From NCBI GenBank assembly GCA_029571985.1, contig JAKQVC010000268.1:1-56503 (forward strand): a stretch of DNA of 56,503 bases. Direction: 5' to 3'. Both the position numbers and the translations under genes were made by a program. This DNA is from Bacteroidota bacterium (GTDB taxonomy: Bacteria > Bacteroidota > Bacteroidia > Chitinophagales > BACL12). Below the pieces are notes generated by a model. It was not told the DNA's origin. It was given only the letters and a program-made list of their open reading frames with translations, and made no database searches. Shown here in pieces: positions 37,259-47,379 of the stretch (the stretch's first letter is position 1; every line of letters starts with the position of its first letter).

Positions 37259-38779
37259 TCACCTATAAATTTCCAGCTTGCCGGAATAAATCAATTGACC
37301 TCCGGTTTCGAGCACCACTTCATATAAGCCATTTGGGAGCTCGGGTAATGAAGTGGAGGTATTAAGTTCAACGTTGTTGTATTTGAATACTTCATCACCC
37401 AATAAATTATACAGATGCAAGTCAATAACCCCCGAAGAATATATCTCGGACCCATCAAGGTAAATATGATCTGATGCGGGATTGGGGTAGAGTTTTATGC
37501 CTTTAGGCGGCGGCAAATTATTGACAGCAACAAGTGTATCACATTCACTACCCTCCAATGGACCTAAATTGTAGTTGGGCATGTTGGGGAGGCCATTCAC
37601 TTTAGGGAATGCAATACCACCAGTTGATACCTTTATGCTATCAAAATTACAACTAATTCCTCCGGCTTCCGGATTATTGATTACATAAAGAAGAGTATCG
37701 GATGGGTTATCAACGGAATAAGACGTCATATAAATTTTACCATTCGGTGCTAAGAGCATTGCAGCCAAGTACATACCAGTGTCTGGTTCATAAATCGTAG
37801 CTTTTGTTTCTTCTAAAGGCTCAGGGCAAGAAACACAAAACTGATACAAATATGGACGAGAAACTGAGGCCGCATAATTATATGTGGATATGTATAAGTA
37901 TCTTCCATTAACTGCGTATTCGATACCATATATAATATTAATTAGATCCCATTCCTGGACTAAGTTCGAAATATTAATATAGTTAGTAAATTCACCGGTG
38001 CACCGGTTAAAATCATACACATCAGCATCCTTCCCCTTTGCAATGCAAACTTTATCACCTTGCTGTGAAAACTTCATATAGCCCATATCTTGATTATCAC
38101 CATCAATAGCTTGATAGGTTGCGGCATAGGCTTGATAAAATGGTCCCTCAATTCCAGAGGGTGAAATCAGAAATTTCACGAATCTGGGCAATTCACCTTC
38201 ATTGTAGACTTTACTTAATGCTATTAACCACCAATCTCTACCATTGCCATGTTTTACAAGTTGAAGTTTTTCAGTCAATGTATCTGAAGGCAGTAACATG
38301 TTTTTTTCAGAAATATCCCCCAAGCCGCCATTCAATTTCATATTGACTACGGAATATTTAAGTCCGAGACAACACCCTGTGCCTATTGTAATTCTTGACA
38401 GATAAATAATATAAAATAAACTGTCAGTCAGTGGCGCAGGTGCAATGAGTACACCTTGTGTGATTGTACTGCCGTGATCAGGCGTGGCATAACCGATGTC
38501 CAAGTCCTCTCCATTAGGCATAATACTATGATTCCCATCCCAAACAATATTTCCATTTGTATAAAACAAAAGGTTGCCATCTGAATCAGAAATGCTTGCA
38601 CAAGCTTCAAATGGGTTGTTAATTCCCGTTTCAAAAAACACCGGCTCTCCTGTTGAAAAATTCAATCCTATACTATCGCCAAAAACCCAGTTATTGTCAT
38701 AGGATTGGGAATAGGCGCAACGACAAATAATCATCGCTGCGCCTATCAAAAGTATTTTATAAATCGTATTCACTAGCAC
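37259..38779 (-). CDS. T9SS-secreted beta-propeller-like protein
   Basis: The 506-residue product begins with a signal peptide (ILLIGAAMIICRCAYSQ). The start is a GTG directly after the TAG of the preceding gene; another GTG lies two codons later. The body contains WVFGDSIGLNFSTGEP, then LLFYTNGNIVWDGN and repeated blades typical of a Bacteroidota propeller family whose members are surface proteins of unknown role. The tail, from IKLYPNPASDHIYLDG, is a T9SS type A domain. It shares frame and strand with the two upstream open frames and is probably co-transcribed with them. Confidence 0.85.
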   Translation of the reverse strand: MLVNTIYKILLIGAAMIICRCAYSQSYDNNWVFGDSIGLNFSTGEPVFFETGINNPFEACASISDSDGNLLFYTNGNIVWDGNHSIMPNGEDLDIGYATPDHGSTITQGVLIAPAPLTDSLFYIIYLSRITIGTGCCLGLKYSVVNMKLNGGLGDISEKNMLLPSDTLTEKLQLVKHGNGRDWWLIALSKVYNEGELPRFVKFLISPSGIEGPFYQAYAATYQAIDGDNQDMGYMKFSQQGDKVCIAKGKDADVYDFNRCTGEFTNYINISNLVQEWDLINIIYGIEYAVNGRYLYISTYNYAASVSRPYLYQFCVSCPEPLEETKATIYEPDTGMYLAAMLLAPNGKIYMTSYSVDNPSDTLLYVINNPEAGGISCNFDSIKVSTGGIAFPKVNGLPNMPNYNLGPLEGSECDTLVAVNNLPPPKGIKLYPNPASDHIYLDGSEIYSSGVIDLHLYNLLGDEVFKYNNVELNTSTSLPELPNGLYEVVLETGGQLIYSGKLEIYR

Positions 38780-39688
38780 CTATTTTTGAACAATAAATTT
38801 AATTGACGTGCTACCTTTTTCAAGTATAACCTCCAGGAAATAAATTCCATTTGACAAATCTCCTACAAATAAAGTACTATCTTCATCAGGCGAATCATAT
38901 GATTTCATCAGTTTACCGTTTATATCATACAAATTAATAATTTGCATTTGATTCTCAAACCAAATCGGATCTGCACATGAAATAATTAGGTAGTCAGTCG
39001 CCGGATTGGGCGCTACAAATATGTTTTGAATAGGATTTGTAAGCCGGATGTCCACTTCTGGTTCATTTACCGGGAACACGGTATCGAGCATTGCTCTTGC
39101 GTATGATACCCCCGGGCCATAGTAATCCGCATCCAGGTTAGCTATACTCCACAGGTCTGGTTCAATTTCAGCATTTAAGATAAATTCACCTGCAGTATCA
39201 AGATTATTTATATAAATATCAACAGCTTGCTTCCAGTTATTTTCAATTTCGTTCTGCGGTGCTAATGCGGAGGTGATTTCAAGTGCTGCTGTATAATCCC
39301 TTCCTGCCACTGAAGAAGTTAATTTGAAAAATTCGGGGATATTCGTTGTTGAAATTTCATAGTATAATTCAAAAACTACATCATCCAACAAATCCACTTT
39401 AATTGAATCATTGAGTAGCCTTTTCCAAAATTGATAAAATTTGAACCATGTTAGTGGTGCATCATCAATTAAACCATTACTGTAATTCTCTGCAAGGTCA
39501 ATATAATCACTATTAAATTGTATAGCTATATCTTCATCCGTTAGTTCTCCCAAGCGATATGGTGAAGAAACACAATGATCATATCCAGTCCCTAAATCAT
39601 TGAAGTATGGCTCAACAATACCAGCACCAGGCCAACAATAGGGAATATCAAGATTATATTCAGGAAATGACATGTCTTCCATATACAA
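38780..39688 (-). CDS. C-terminal part, with T9SS domain, of a beta-helix protein split by TAG
   Basis: This 302-residue open frame lies in the same reading frame directly after the TAG that ends the upstream beta-helix frame, with no bases between. It lacks a signal peptide, opens mid-sequence (DMSFPEYNLDIPYCWPGAG), has a helical middle (about 85-175) and ends in a T9SS type A domain (FVAPNPATDYLIIS ... FIVQK). T9SS cargo needs an N-terminal export signal, so this part cannot be secreted alone. If translated, it would need read-through or re-initiation at TTG 39688 or ATG 39682. Most likely it is the 3-prime part of one gene of 887 sense codons broken by a nonsense change. Confidence 0.75.
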   Translation of the reverse strand: MYMEDMSFPEYNLDIPYCWPGAGIVEPYFNDLGTGYDHCVSSPYRLGELTDEDIAIQFNSDYIDLAENYSNGLIDDAPLTWFKFYQFWKRLLNDSIKVDLLDDVVFELYYEISTTNIPEFFKLTSSVAGRDYTAALEITSALAPQNEIENNWKQAVDIYINNLDTAGEFILNAEIEPDLWSIANLDADYYGPGVSYARAMLDTVFPVNEPEVDIRLTNPIQNIFVAPNPATDYLIISCADPIWFENQMQIINLYDINGKLMKSYDSPDEDSTLFVGDLSNGIYFLEVILEKGSTSIKFIVQK

Positions 39689-41446
39689 CTAATCAACTGC
39701 TGAAAGATCGGACCCGTTTATCCATAGTTGGTAATCCGTTTCTTCAGGAAAAAAATAATTATCCGATGGATAACCCGATAGCAATCCATTTTCAACTGTT
39801 CCCGCAATAGGTGCTGATGTTGGAGTGCCACCTACATTCCAGAAGTGAAATCCATGCCAGGCATTATCTAATTGATTACACCAAAAATTTGCATCATCAC
39901 TGTTGTTGCCTTTTACAACAATACCACCGTTAACATATTGCGCATGGTTCTCGCTTACCATAGCCACAGGGCAGTCTTCCAACAAGAAAGATCTTAAAGG
40001 TGTACCTAAAGGCACCCATGTATCATGTGTAGAAAAGTTGCCTTTTACTATCGGATCTTCACATTGGAATAGCCTCACACCATAAGCCCATAGCATAACA
40101 TCATACTGCAGAAAATGCAAGTCGTTACCCTCTATAACAGCTTCATTTACATTCTGAACATAAATGCAGGTCTGCAAATCATGCATTGTGTTTCGCTGAA
40201 TTAACAGATTATCAACTACTGCCACATCTTCCTGCACAAAAATACCGTATGGGTTGATATCATCTGTATAAATTGCTGTTTCCTCTATTGTATTTAATAC
40301 TATGCGGTTTAGCGCTGAACCATTGTTGTTTGATTCATAAATTCCGTATAAGTCAAAATTGTATATCTGATTTTTTTCTATTTCAATTTTATTGCAATTA
40401 TTCTCAATATGAATCCCTTCTTCCATAACCCAGGTAGCGTCGGTAGAGGCTACTGCACCTCCAATCTCGTTTGAATAAGCAATTAAATTCACATGTTGTT
40501 TACAATAAATTCCTACGCGACAATTGTAAATTTTGTTATATAAATCAGGTAATACATCGTCATGACCAACGATTAATTCATAATCTGTCCCGCTAACTCC
40601 TTTGACTGCAATACCTGTTTGCGGAGGGTCAAGCCCCACATCTCCTGTGGCTAATAAATCATGTATATAATTATTTTCAACGGTGAGATATGATTTATAG
40701 GCTTTTATACCAATACAATAATTATCTATCTCATTATAACTAGGGGTGACTGCAGTATAATACAACCCGTCACCAATCAATAAGTTACCTGCATCGCCAA
40801 CCTGATACACAACAATAGCATACTTCCCATTAGACCCGGTATTCAAGGCAGGAGCCGTAAAATGCGTATCCTTAATAGTGGTATTCATTACTGTTGCACC
40901 GGTATAGGTATTAAGGTAGATACCAGTTTCATTATTACAAAATATATTGCCGCCGTAGATTTCTAAATCTGATTCTACAGTCCCATTCTGAGCGTGAATA
41001 CCTTCAACGGCATCTGCAATAACGCTGGCATTGTTAACTGTTACTGTGCCCCCGCCTTCTACAACGATACCTTGCCACAAGGCAGTTGTGCTGCTGCAGT
41101 ATAGGGCAGCACCATTTATGGTAAGTGAACATCCGTCTTTAACTAAAATCTTTATTCCGGGTGAAATAGCAACACAGACACCTGCTGTTATCGTAAGATT
41201 CCCAGGGGTTCCGCCAGCATCTTTTTTAACTATTAAATCAGATGATATGCAATAATAAGGACTAGACCAGGTAACGGTTGTGCCAGCTGTAAAAGTTCCG
41301 GTAATGCAAGTGCCTCCACAAGGTGTTGGGTCACATGTTTGACCATACATGGGTCTGGTAGAAAGTAAAATTGCCAATACAACGAACAGGTGAATAGGAT
41401 ACCTGAATCGAAGATTGTGCATGTGTTTAAAATTGCCGGTTTTCAT
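39689..41446 (-). CDS. Secreted right-handed beta-helix protein, truncated by in-frame TAG
   Basis: The 585-residue product has a signal peptide (LFVVLAILLSTRPMYGQ), a cysteine-rich start (CDPTPCGGTCITG) and a long parallel beta-helix with repeated N-x-I/L and G-I-x-V steps (for example IENNCNKIEIEKNQIYNF). It stops at TAG (39689-39691) just after QLWINGSDLSAVD and has no sorting domain. The next in-frame segment supplies one. Homologous beta-helix T9SS proteins normally carry the tail, so this product would remain periplasmic. The start at 41446 is chosen; an ATG at 41422 also leaves an intact signal. No exact -7 was found upstream. Confidence 0.82.
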   Translation of the reverse strand: MKTGNFKHMHNLRFRYPIHLFVVLAILLSTRPMYGQTCDPTPCGGTCITGTFTAGTTVTWSSPYYCISSDLIVKKDAGGTPGNLTITAGVCVAISPGIKILVKDGCSLTINGAALYCSSTTALWQGIVVEGGGTVTVNNASVIADAVEGIHAQNGTVESDLEIYGGNIFCNNETGIYLNTYTGATVMNTTIKDTHFTAPALNTGSNGKYAIVVYQVGDAGNLLIGDGLYYTAVTPSYNEIDNYCIGIKAYKSYLTVENNYIHDLLATGDVGLDPPQTGIAVKGVSGTDYELIVGHDDVLPDLYNKIYNCRVGIYCKQHVNLIAYSNEIGGAVASTDATWVMEEGIHIENNCNKIEIEKNQIYNFDLYGIYESNNNGSALNRIVLNTIEETAIYTDDINPYGIFVQEDVAVVDNLLIQRNTMHDLQTCIYVQNVNEAVIEGNDLHFLQYDVMLWAYGVRLFQCEDPIVKGNFSTHDTWVPLGTPLRSFLLEDCPVAMVSENHAQYVNGGIVVKGNNSDDANFWCNQLDNAWHGFHFWNVGGTPTSAPIAGTVENGLLSGYPSDNYFFPEETDYQLWINGSDLSAVD

Positions 41447-41917
41447 GATTTTGTGTTTTATGGATGAGAGTAATACTTTAGGTGGGATTGTTCAGCAGGG
41501 AATTTGATGCCGGGGATTTATGGAGCACTCATTTGGTCATCATTTTCGTGCTTAGTAATTCAATTGGATATCCGAATCTATCCATTCCTATCCGAAATTC
41601 CAAATATTTTGTGTCATTTTTTGAGGATTGCAGCCCATATTCACGGAAAACCGTGAATATAATGCGGTATTAAGATGAAACTTGATGGATTTTGGTTCAG
41701 GCATGCATCCTACTTAGCTGAGTGTTGCTCGAGTCCTAGTCAATTTTTATTTGGATACTTGGCAGGATAAAGCGGAGTTGAGCGTATACGGTTTGGGGTA
41801 TTGCAAGCTTTTTGTATAAATACAATTACACTACATTACTATCTTCTTTAATCAGGAATATTTGCGAGTGCAACGGTACAAGTGATTAGTAGACACACAA
41901 CCATCTTATTCAATAGC
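41447..41917. other. Intergenic region containing a perfect inverted repeat
   Basis: In this 471-base gap upstream of the beta-helix gene and downstream of tolC no gene is supported. At 41637-41660 lies a perfect inverted repeat with 10-base arms ATATTCACGG and CCGTGAATAT and loop AAAA. It has no adjacent T-run, so it looks more like a regulatory site than a terminator. A T-arm-like string near 41727 (CTCGAGTCCTAG) is not part of a tRNA. Confidence 0.5.
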
Positions 41918-43231
41918 TCATTCGCTCTCTTTTACAATCAATTGTCCCGACAAATACAACAATTCCAACTCAGCAAGTTTTGTTTCGAGCATGTATAGGC
42001 TTACCTGATTGCCGGCGTCGATGCGGGATTGTTGGATGGCGCGTAGGTCGATGCTGCTGATGGCGCCGCTATTAAATTTTTCGAGGGCGATTTGTGTGTT
42101 TTCTATTGCTGTTTTTTCATTATCCAGTGCCAATCGTGTAAGATATTGTGCAGTACTATATGATTGCCAGGCTGCATAGGTCTGCTGATAGACATCCATC
42201 AATTGTTTTTGCAAAGTCTCCTGCGCGATAGCTGCCTGTTGTTCGGCTATGCGTACATTATTTTTATTGACACCGCCATTAAATATCGGCACTTGTAAGG
42301 TCAAACCGGCTGATGGTCCGAGATTGATATTTGAACTCACAAAACCTGCTTCAGAAGTAGAACGGAAATAACTATATCCTGCCTGAACACTTAATGTAGG
42401 CATTAAAACAGATTTAGAGGAGCTCACTAAAGACTCCATATACGCTTTACGGGCATTAGCAGAAATAACACTTGTGTTTTCTTCTGCGGCCTGCATGATA
42501 TCAGCATATGCCAATTGTGATTGTAACACCAGTGTGTCGGTGATATTTAAGGGTGTTTCAGGTTTACGTGCCAGCAGGTTATTAATGACACTTAATTGCT
42601 GTGCCATTTGCATTTCTGTTGCAGCCAGTTGGGCACTATCGCTGCGCAAATCAACCAATGCCTGCATCATATCCAGTCTCGAGCCGGCTCCTATTGATTC
42701 ACGATAGGAGGCGATGCGATAACGTTCATTACTTACTGTAATTGTTTGATGCAATACATCTGCAGTCCTGTTGAGTTGAATGGCAGTATACCAGGCGGCA
42801 CTTAATGCCAAAATAGTTTGTTCAATGGTGTTGCGCGTTTGCAGATTACTGATATCTGCCTGTAATTGTAACTGGTCGCGCAAGGCAGTGCGACTCATGC
42901 CATCAAACAATGTATAATTTACAAATACGCCAAGATCAAGCGCATCAGCACCTGCGTTAGCAACAATTCTTTCATCACCTGTAACAAATTGTTGTTCACT
43001 ATTCAACAATTCGGTAGTATAACCTGCAGAGGCCTGCACCTGAGGCAATAAACCGGCATAAGCTGCAGTATTTTGAGATGCACTAATGGCTTGTTGCGAT
43101 CTGGCAATGCGCACATCGAAATTTTGCTGCAGAGCTATTTGCAGGGCGTCCTGCAAGGTCATATCCTGCGCCTGCAATTGCACACCCAACAGCATCCCGA
43201 ATAGCATCAGCACATAATTACGCTTCTTCAT
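41918..43231 (-). CDS. TolC-family outer-membrane efflux protein
   Basis: The 437-residue protein forms the outer-membrane channel of the tripartite pump. A signal peptide (MKKRNYVLMLFGMLLGVQLQAQ, first 20 residues hydrophobic) is followed by two OEP repeats rich in long coiled-coil helices. Each repeat has A-x-x-x-L-L-P motifs (AAYAGLLPQVQASAGY in the first, VLMPTLSVQAGYSYF in the second). Its start overlaps the RND gene stop by 14 bases, so translation is coupled. Length is normal for Bacteroidota TolC proteins. Confidence 0.94.
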   Translation of the reverse strand: MKKRNYVLMLFGMLLGVQLQAQDMTLQDALQIALQQNFDVRIARSQQAISASQNTAAYAGLLPQVQASAGYTTELLNSEQQFVTGDERIVANAGADALDLGVFVNYTLFDGMSRTALRDQLQLQADISNLQTRNTIEQTILALSAAWYTAIQLNRTADVLHQTITVSNERYRIASYRESIGAGSRLDMMQALVDLRSDSAQLAATEMQMAQQLSVINNLLARKPETPLNITDTLVLQSQLAYADIMQAAEENTSVISANARKAYMESLVSSSKSVLMPTLSVQAGYSYFRSTSEAGFVSSNINLGPSAGLTLQVPIFNGGVNKNNVRIAEQQAAIAQETLQKQLMDVYQQTYAAWQSYSTAQYLTRLALDNEKTAIENTQIALEKFNSGAISSIDLRAIQQSRIDAGNQVSLYMLETKLAELELLYLSGQLIVKESE

Positions 43232-46200
43232 GAGGGGTATGTTTTTTTGTTGATGACATGATGGTATATAATAAAGGAATTACAATCAGGGTCAATATCA
43301 GCGAAAACAATAATCCACCAATAATGGCAATACCCATCGATACCCTGCTTTTAGCAGATGCACCTAATGCCAGTGCAATGGGCAAGGCACCTAATACGGT
43401 GGCCAGACTTGTCATTAATATCGGCCGGAACCTTTGTTTTGCGGCATCCAGTGCTGCGGCGAATTTATCCATGCCTGCTTCCTTGCGTTGATTGGCAAAT
43501 TCGACAATCAGAATACCATTTTTGGTAACAATACCAATCAACACAATGATGCCAATCTGGCTGAAAATATTCAATGTTTGATCGAACATGGCCAAGGCAA
43601 ATAATGCACCTGCTAATGCAAGCGGCACCGTAAACATCACAATAAGCGGGTCGATAAAACTTTCGAATTGCGCGGCCAAAATCAAAAACACTAAAATCAA
43701 TGCCAGCATGAATGCAAACTGCAAACTATTCGAACTCTCTGCAAATTCTTTTGATGGTCCGGCGAGTGCGGTAGAAAAATCATCTGACAATACATCTTTG
43801 GCAACTGCATCCATAGCTTCAATGCCATCACCAATTGTATATCCGGGGGCAGGATTAGCCATCACGGTTGCGGAAACGTAACGATTATATCTATATAATG
43901 CAGGAGGAGAGCTTTGATCAGTGAGATGAACGAGATTATCTAATTGGATTAATTCACCCCGGTCATTTTTAACATACGCCTTACTTAAATCAAGCGGCTC
44001 ATCGCGATTATCGCGGGTGGCTTGTCCGATAACCTGATATTGTTTGTTATTAAAAATAAAAAATCCAAATCGCTGTCCGCTGAAATACAATTGCAGTGTT
44101 TCAGCAATATCCCGAACCGTAACACCTAGTGCACGGGCGCGATCGCGATCTATTTCAACCGTCAATTCAGGTTTATTGAATTTGAGGTTAATATCAACGA
44201 CTGCAAATCTTGGATCCTGTGAGGCTTTTTCCATGAACTGCGGAATCACTTCACGCAAACGTTCAAAATCAGGGGCCTGAATAACATATTGCACGGGTAA
44301 TCCTGCTCTTCGGTCGCTGCTGATGGTTTGTTCCTGCGAAATAAAGGTGCGGGCGAAATTGTATTTTTTAACGGCTGCTGCAATTTCATCTGCAATTTCC
44401 TGTTGGGATCTTGTTCTGTTTTCAGGTTCAACTAATGTTACCCGAATAAATCCGCTGTTGGCAGCAATACCGGCACCGAAAGTTGGTGCAGTAACGGCTA
44501 TAATATTTTCTTTTTCCGGAAGCGTATCTACGATACCAATTAATTCCTGCTGGAATGCATCCATTTTCTCAAACGAAGTACCTTCAGGTGCAGTTGAATT
44601 AATAATAAAGCGGCCTTTATCTTCCATAGGTGCTACCTCCTCCGGTAAACCGCCCCCAAAAAAGACAATCATGAAAGTTGCGAGTCCCATGATGATAACC
44701 AGTGCAACCCAGCGAATCCGCAGGATGGCAGATAAGGCGCGACTATACAGTGCATTGAGTGTTTCAAAGAAGGGCTCCGTAACTCGATATAACCAATTGT
44801 GTCGCTCGCGATGTTTTAAAATTCGTCCGCTCATCATGGGTGTGAGCGTGAGGGATACCAATGCAGAAATCAAAACACTGCCGGCAACCGTAATACCGAA
44901 TTCGCGGAAGAGACGGCCGGTTAAACCCTCGAGGAAAACGATGGGTAAAAACACAACGGCCAGTGTAATAGTAGTAGAAATAATCGCGAAGGTTATTTCT
45001 TTTGCACCTGCATGTGCAGCATCCATTGGACGCATGCCACGTTCAACCTTACTATAAATATTTTCGAGCACCACAATGGCATCATCTACCACAATACCGG
45101 TTGCTAATACAATTCCAAGTAGTGTCAGCACATTAATTGAAAATCCAGAGATATACATGATAAAAAATGCGCCGATGAGTGAAATCGGTATGGCAATAAC
45201 CGGAATCAATGTAGTCCGCCAGTCGCGCAAAAAAATAAATATAATCAGCACGACTAATACAAATGCAATTAGCAATGTTTCTTGCACTTCATCAATAGCC
45301 TTGCGGATACCTTTTGTTGTATCGAGCGCTATTTTATAATGCAAGTCGTCCGGTAATTCTTTTTTGATTTGCTCGAACCGACGATAATATTCATCAGCAA
45401 TATCAATATAATTAGAACCCGGTTGTGGGGTGATGGCAACAGCTACTTGCGGAATTCCACCATTGCCACGCAAAACAGTCCGCTCATTTTCCGGTAATAA
45501 TTGTGCCTGACCGATATCGCTGAGTTTTATCACACGACCATCCTGTTCTAAAATAATTAAATCATTAAATTCTGCTTCCGTAGTTAATCTGCCGAAAGTG
45601 CGTATAGATAATTCGGTTTGGTAACCTTCTATGCGACCGGTTGGCAATTCAACATTTTCCCGATTCAATGCATTTCGTACATCAAGTGGCGTTAAATGAT
45701 AACCTGCCAGCTTCACGGGATCCAGCAATAATTTCATACTGTATTTTTTTTCACCCCATACACGTACTTCACTTACACCGGGAATTGTTTGCAAACGCTC
45801 CTTGAAAACATTATTGGCAATTTCGGATAATTCGAGCAGTGTGCGCTGATCACTTTGAATCGTCATCGACACAATCGGATTCGCATCTGCGCTTGATTTA
45901 GCTACAACCGGCGGATCACAATCAGGTGGAAGATTTCGCACAGCCTGACTCACACGGTCGCGGACATCATTTGCTGCTGCCTCGAGGTCGACATCCAATT
46001 CAAACTCTACAGTAATAGTACTTCTGCCATCAGAGCTATTTGAAGAAAGCGAATTGATACCCGCTATTCCATTAATTTGTTCTTCCAGCACTTCTGTAAT
46101 CTGCGATTCAATGATATCCGCATTGGCACCGATATAATTTGTGGTAACTGTAATAATGGGCGGATCAACACTCGGAAATTCGCGCACACCTAAAAACGAA

Positions 46201-46286
46201 TATCCGATAACGCCAAACAACACAATCAGAATACTGATTACCGTTGCCAGTACGGGTCGATTAATGGATAAGGAAGAAATATTCAT
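43218..46286 (-). CDS. RND efflux transporter permease (HAE-1 type)
   Basis: This 1022-residue inner-membrane pump has the AcrB layout: helix 1, a large periplasmic loop, six helices, a second loop and six helices. The opening is SINRPVLATVISILIVLFG and EFPSVDPPIITV. The proton-relay motif of helix 4 is visible as GIVVDDAIVVLEN (about 400-412), with its two aspartates. The C-terminus holds QRFRPILMTSLATVLGALPI. HAE-1 members export hydrophobic drugs or lipids driven by the proton gradient; the substrate is unknown. It is 4 bases after the adaptor gene and overlaps tolC. Confidence 0.96.
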   Translation of the reverse strand: MNISSLSINRPVLATVISILIVLFGVIGYSFLGVREFPSVDPPIITVTTNYIGANADIIESQITEVLEEQINGIAGINSLSSNSSDGRSTITVEFELDVDLEAAANDVRDRVSQAVRNLPPDCDPPVVAKSSADANPIVSMTIQSDQRTLLELSEIANNVFKERLQTIPGVSEVRVWGEKKYSMKLLLDPVKLAGYHLTPLDVRNALNRENVELPTGRIEGYQTELSIRTFGRLTTEAEFNDLIILEQDGRVIKLSDIGQAQLLPENERTVLRGNGGIPQVAVAITPQPGSNYIDIADEYYRRFEQIKKELPDDLHYKIALDTTKGIRKAIDEVQETLLIAFVLVVLIIFIFLRDWRTTLIPVIAIPISLIGAFFIMYISGFSINVLTLLGIVLATGIVVDDAIVVLENIYSKVERGMRPMDAAHAGAKEITFAIISTTITLAVVFLPIVFLEGLTGRLFREFGITVAGSVLISALVSLTLTPMMSGRILKHRERHNWLYRVTEPFFETLNALYSRALSAILRIRWVALVIIMGLATFMIVFFGGGLPEEVAPMEDKGRFIINSTAPEGTSFEKMDAFQQELIGIVDTLPEKENIIAVTAPTFGAGIAANSGFIRVTLVEPENRTRSQQEIADEIAAAVKKYNFARTFISQEQTISSDRRAGLPVQYVIQAPDFERLREVIPQFMEKASQDPRFAVVDINLKFNKPELTVEIDRDRARALGVTVRDIAETLQLYFSGQRFGFFIFNNKQYQVIGQATRDNRDEPLDLSKAYVKNDRGELIQLDNLVHLTDQSSPPALYRYNRYVSATVMANPAPGYTIGDGIEAMDAVAKDVLSDDFSTALAGPSKEFAESSNSLQFAFMLALILVFLILAAQFESFIDPLIVMFTVPLALAGALFALAMFDQTLNIFSQIGIIVLIGIVTKNGILIVEFANQRKEAGMDKFAAALDAAKQRFRPILMTSLATVLGALPIALALGASAKSRVSMGIAIIGGLLFSLILTLIVIPLLYTIMSSTKKHTPHEEA

Positions 46287-46290
46287 ACCA

Positions 46291-47346
46291 TTAATCCTGT
46301 TTAGTATTAAGTAAAATAGGTTTTACTGCCATTCCCGGACGCACAGTTAATAATCCGGTTGTAATAATAGTATCACCCGGCGTTACACCTTCCGTAATTT
46401 GCGTGCCGATAGATGTGCGAATACCTGTTTTTACCTGTTGTACGGTAGCTTTACCATCGCGCACCAGCATAACAGTTTGTCCGGAGATAGCCGGAATAAT
46501 TGATTCTGCGGGCAATACAATGGCTTCCGGAATTGTGCCGAGATTGATGGTCAATTTTGCAAATGCACCTGGTATCAGTTGTTGATTTGGATTCTGTAAA
46601 ACAGCCCTTACCTGCACAGAGCGTGTTTGCGGATCAATTTTGGGTTCACGCGCATATACTTTTGCTGTGTACATGTTTTGATCACCCTCCACCACAAACT
46701 GCACGGCATCTCCGGTCGAGATTCTGGATGCATATTTTTCAGGAACAGAAAATTCTACCTTTACAATATGTGTTTGCTGTAAATGTGCAATTAAAGTTGA
46801 TGAGGATACATAGCCGCCCTCACTTACGTATCGCAGTCCGATAGTACCGCTAAAAGGCGCAATTACTTTTGTTTTAGCAATTTGCGTGAGTAATAATTGT
46901 TTATCAGCCTCAAGCTTGAGCAGATAATTTCTGGCAGCATCATATTCTTCTTTTGCAATACCTCCAACATCAAGCAATTTCTTCTTGCGTTGTTCATCTT
47001 CCTCAGCCAAATCAATAGATAACTCTGTTTTTGTCAACTGTGCCTGCAACTCCCGGTCGTCAATGGTGAGCAAGAGTGTCCCGGCATTTACAACATCCCC
47101 CTCCTGAAAATATAATTTCGTAATGCGGCCGCTTGTTTCGCTGCGGATTTCTACTTCTTCATTCGCCAAAATAGTACCAGTAGTTTCAATGCGGTCATCT
47201 AAAGTCGCAAATTCGGCTACAACTGCTTTTACCGGTTGTGCAGGAGGAGGACCGGTTTGAGTGGTCGCTGCATCTGGCTGATCTGATCCACCACAGGCAG
47301 ACAGCAATAAAATCATCAGGAACAGAAGGGTACTATTTATTTGCAT
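46291..47346 (-). CDS. RND efflux periplasmic adaptor (lipoprotein)
   Basis: The 351-residue membrane-fusion protein has a lipoprotein signal: LFLMILLLSACGG, with the lipobox cysteine. The barrel-sandwich hybrid (VEIRSETSGRITKLYFQEGD) is split by a helical hairpin; the lipoyl half returns at VIAPFSGTIGLRYVSEGGYV. A beta-barrel and a membrane-proximal domain follow to the end. It links the permease with TolC. It is first of the three pump genes; the sulfotransferase stop lies 33 bases upstream, so the pump may be co-transcribed with the glycan genes. Confidence 0.94.
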   Translation of the reverse strand: MQINSTLLFLMILLLSACGGSDQPDAATTQTGPPPAQPVKAVVAEFATLDDRIETTGTILANEEVEIRSETSGRITKLYFQEGDVVNAGTLLLTIDDRELQAQLTKTELSIDLAEEDEQRKKKLLDVGGIAKEEYDAARNYLLKLEADKQLLLTQIAKTKVIAPFSGTIGLRYVSEGGYVSSSTLIAHLQQTHIVKVEFSVPEKYASRISTGDAVQFVVEGDQNMYTAKVYAREPKIDPQTRSVQVRAVLQNPNQQLIPGAFAKLTINLGTIPEAIVLPAESIIPAISGQTVMLVRDGKATVQQVKTGIRTSIGTQITEGVTPGDTIITTGLLTVRPGMAVKPILLNTKQD

Positions 47347-47379
47347 ATTTCCATTTTAATTAACGGATAGTAGCAGACA

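Noticed and set aside
38780-39691. Genetic-code reassignment of TAG
   Set aside because: TAG is used as the natural end of the T9SS domain at 38780-38782 in the same cluster; other genes read normally.
41720-41750. tRNA T-arm-like string CTCGAGTCCTAG
   Set aside because: No acceptor stem, anticodon arm or D-arm could be assembled around it.
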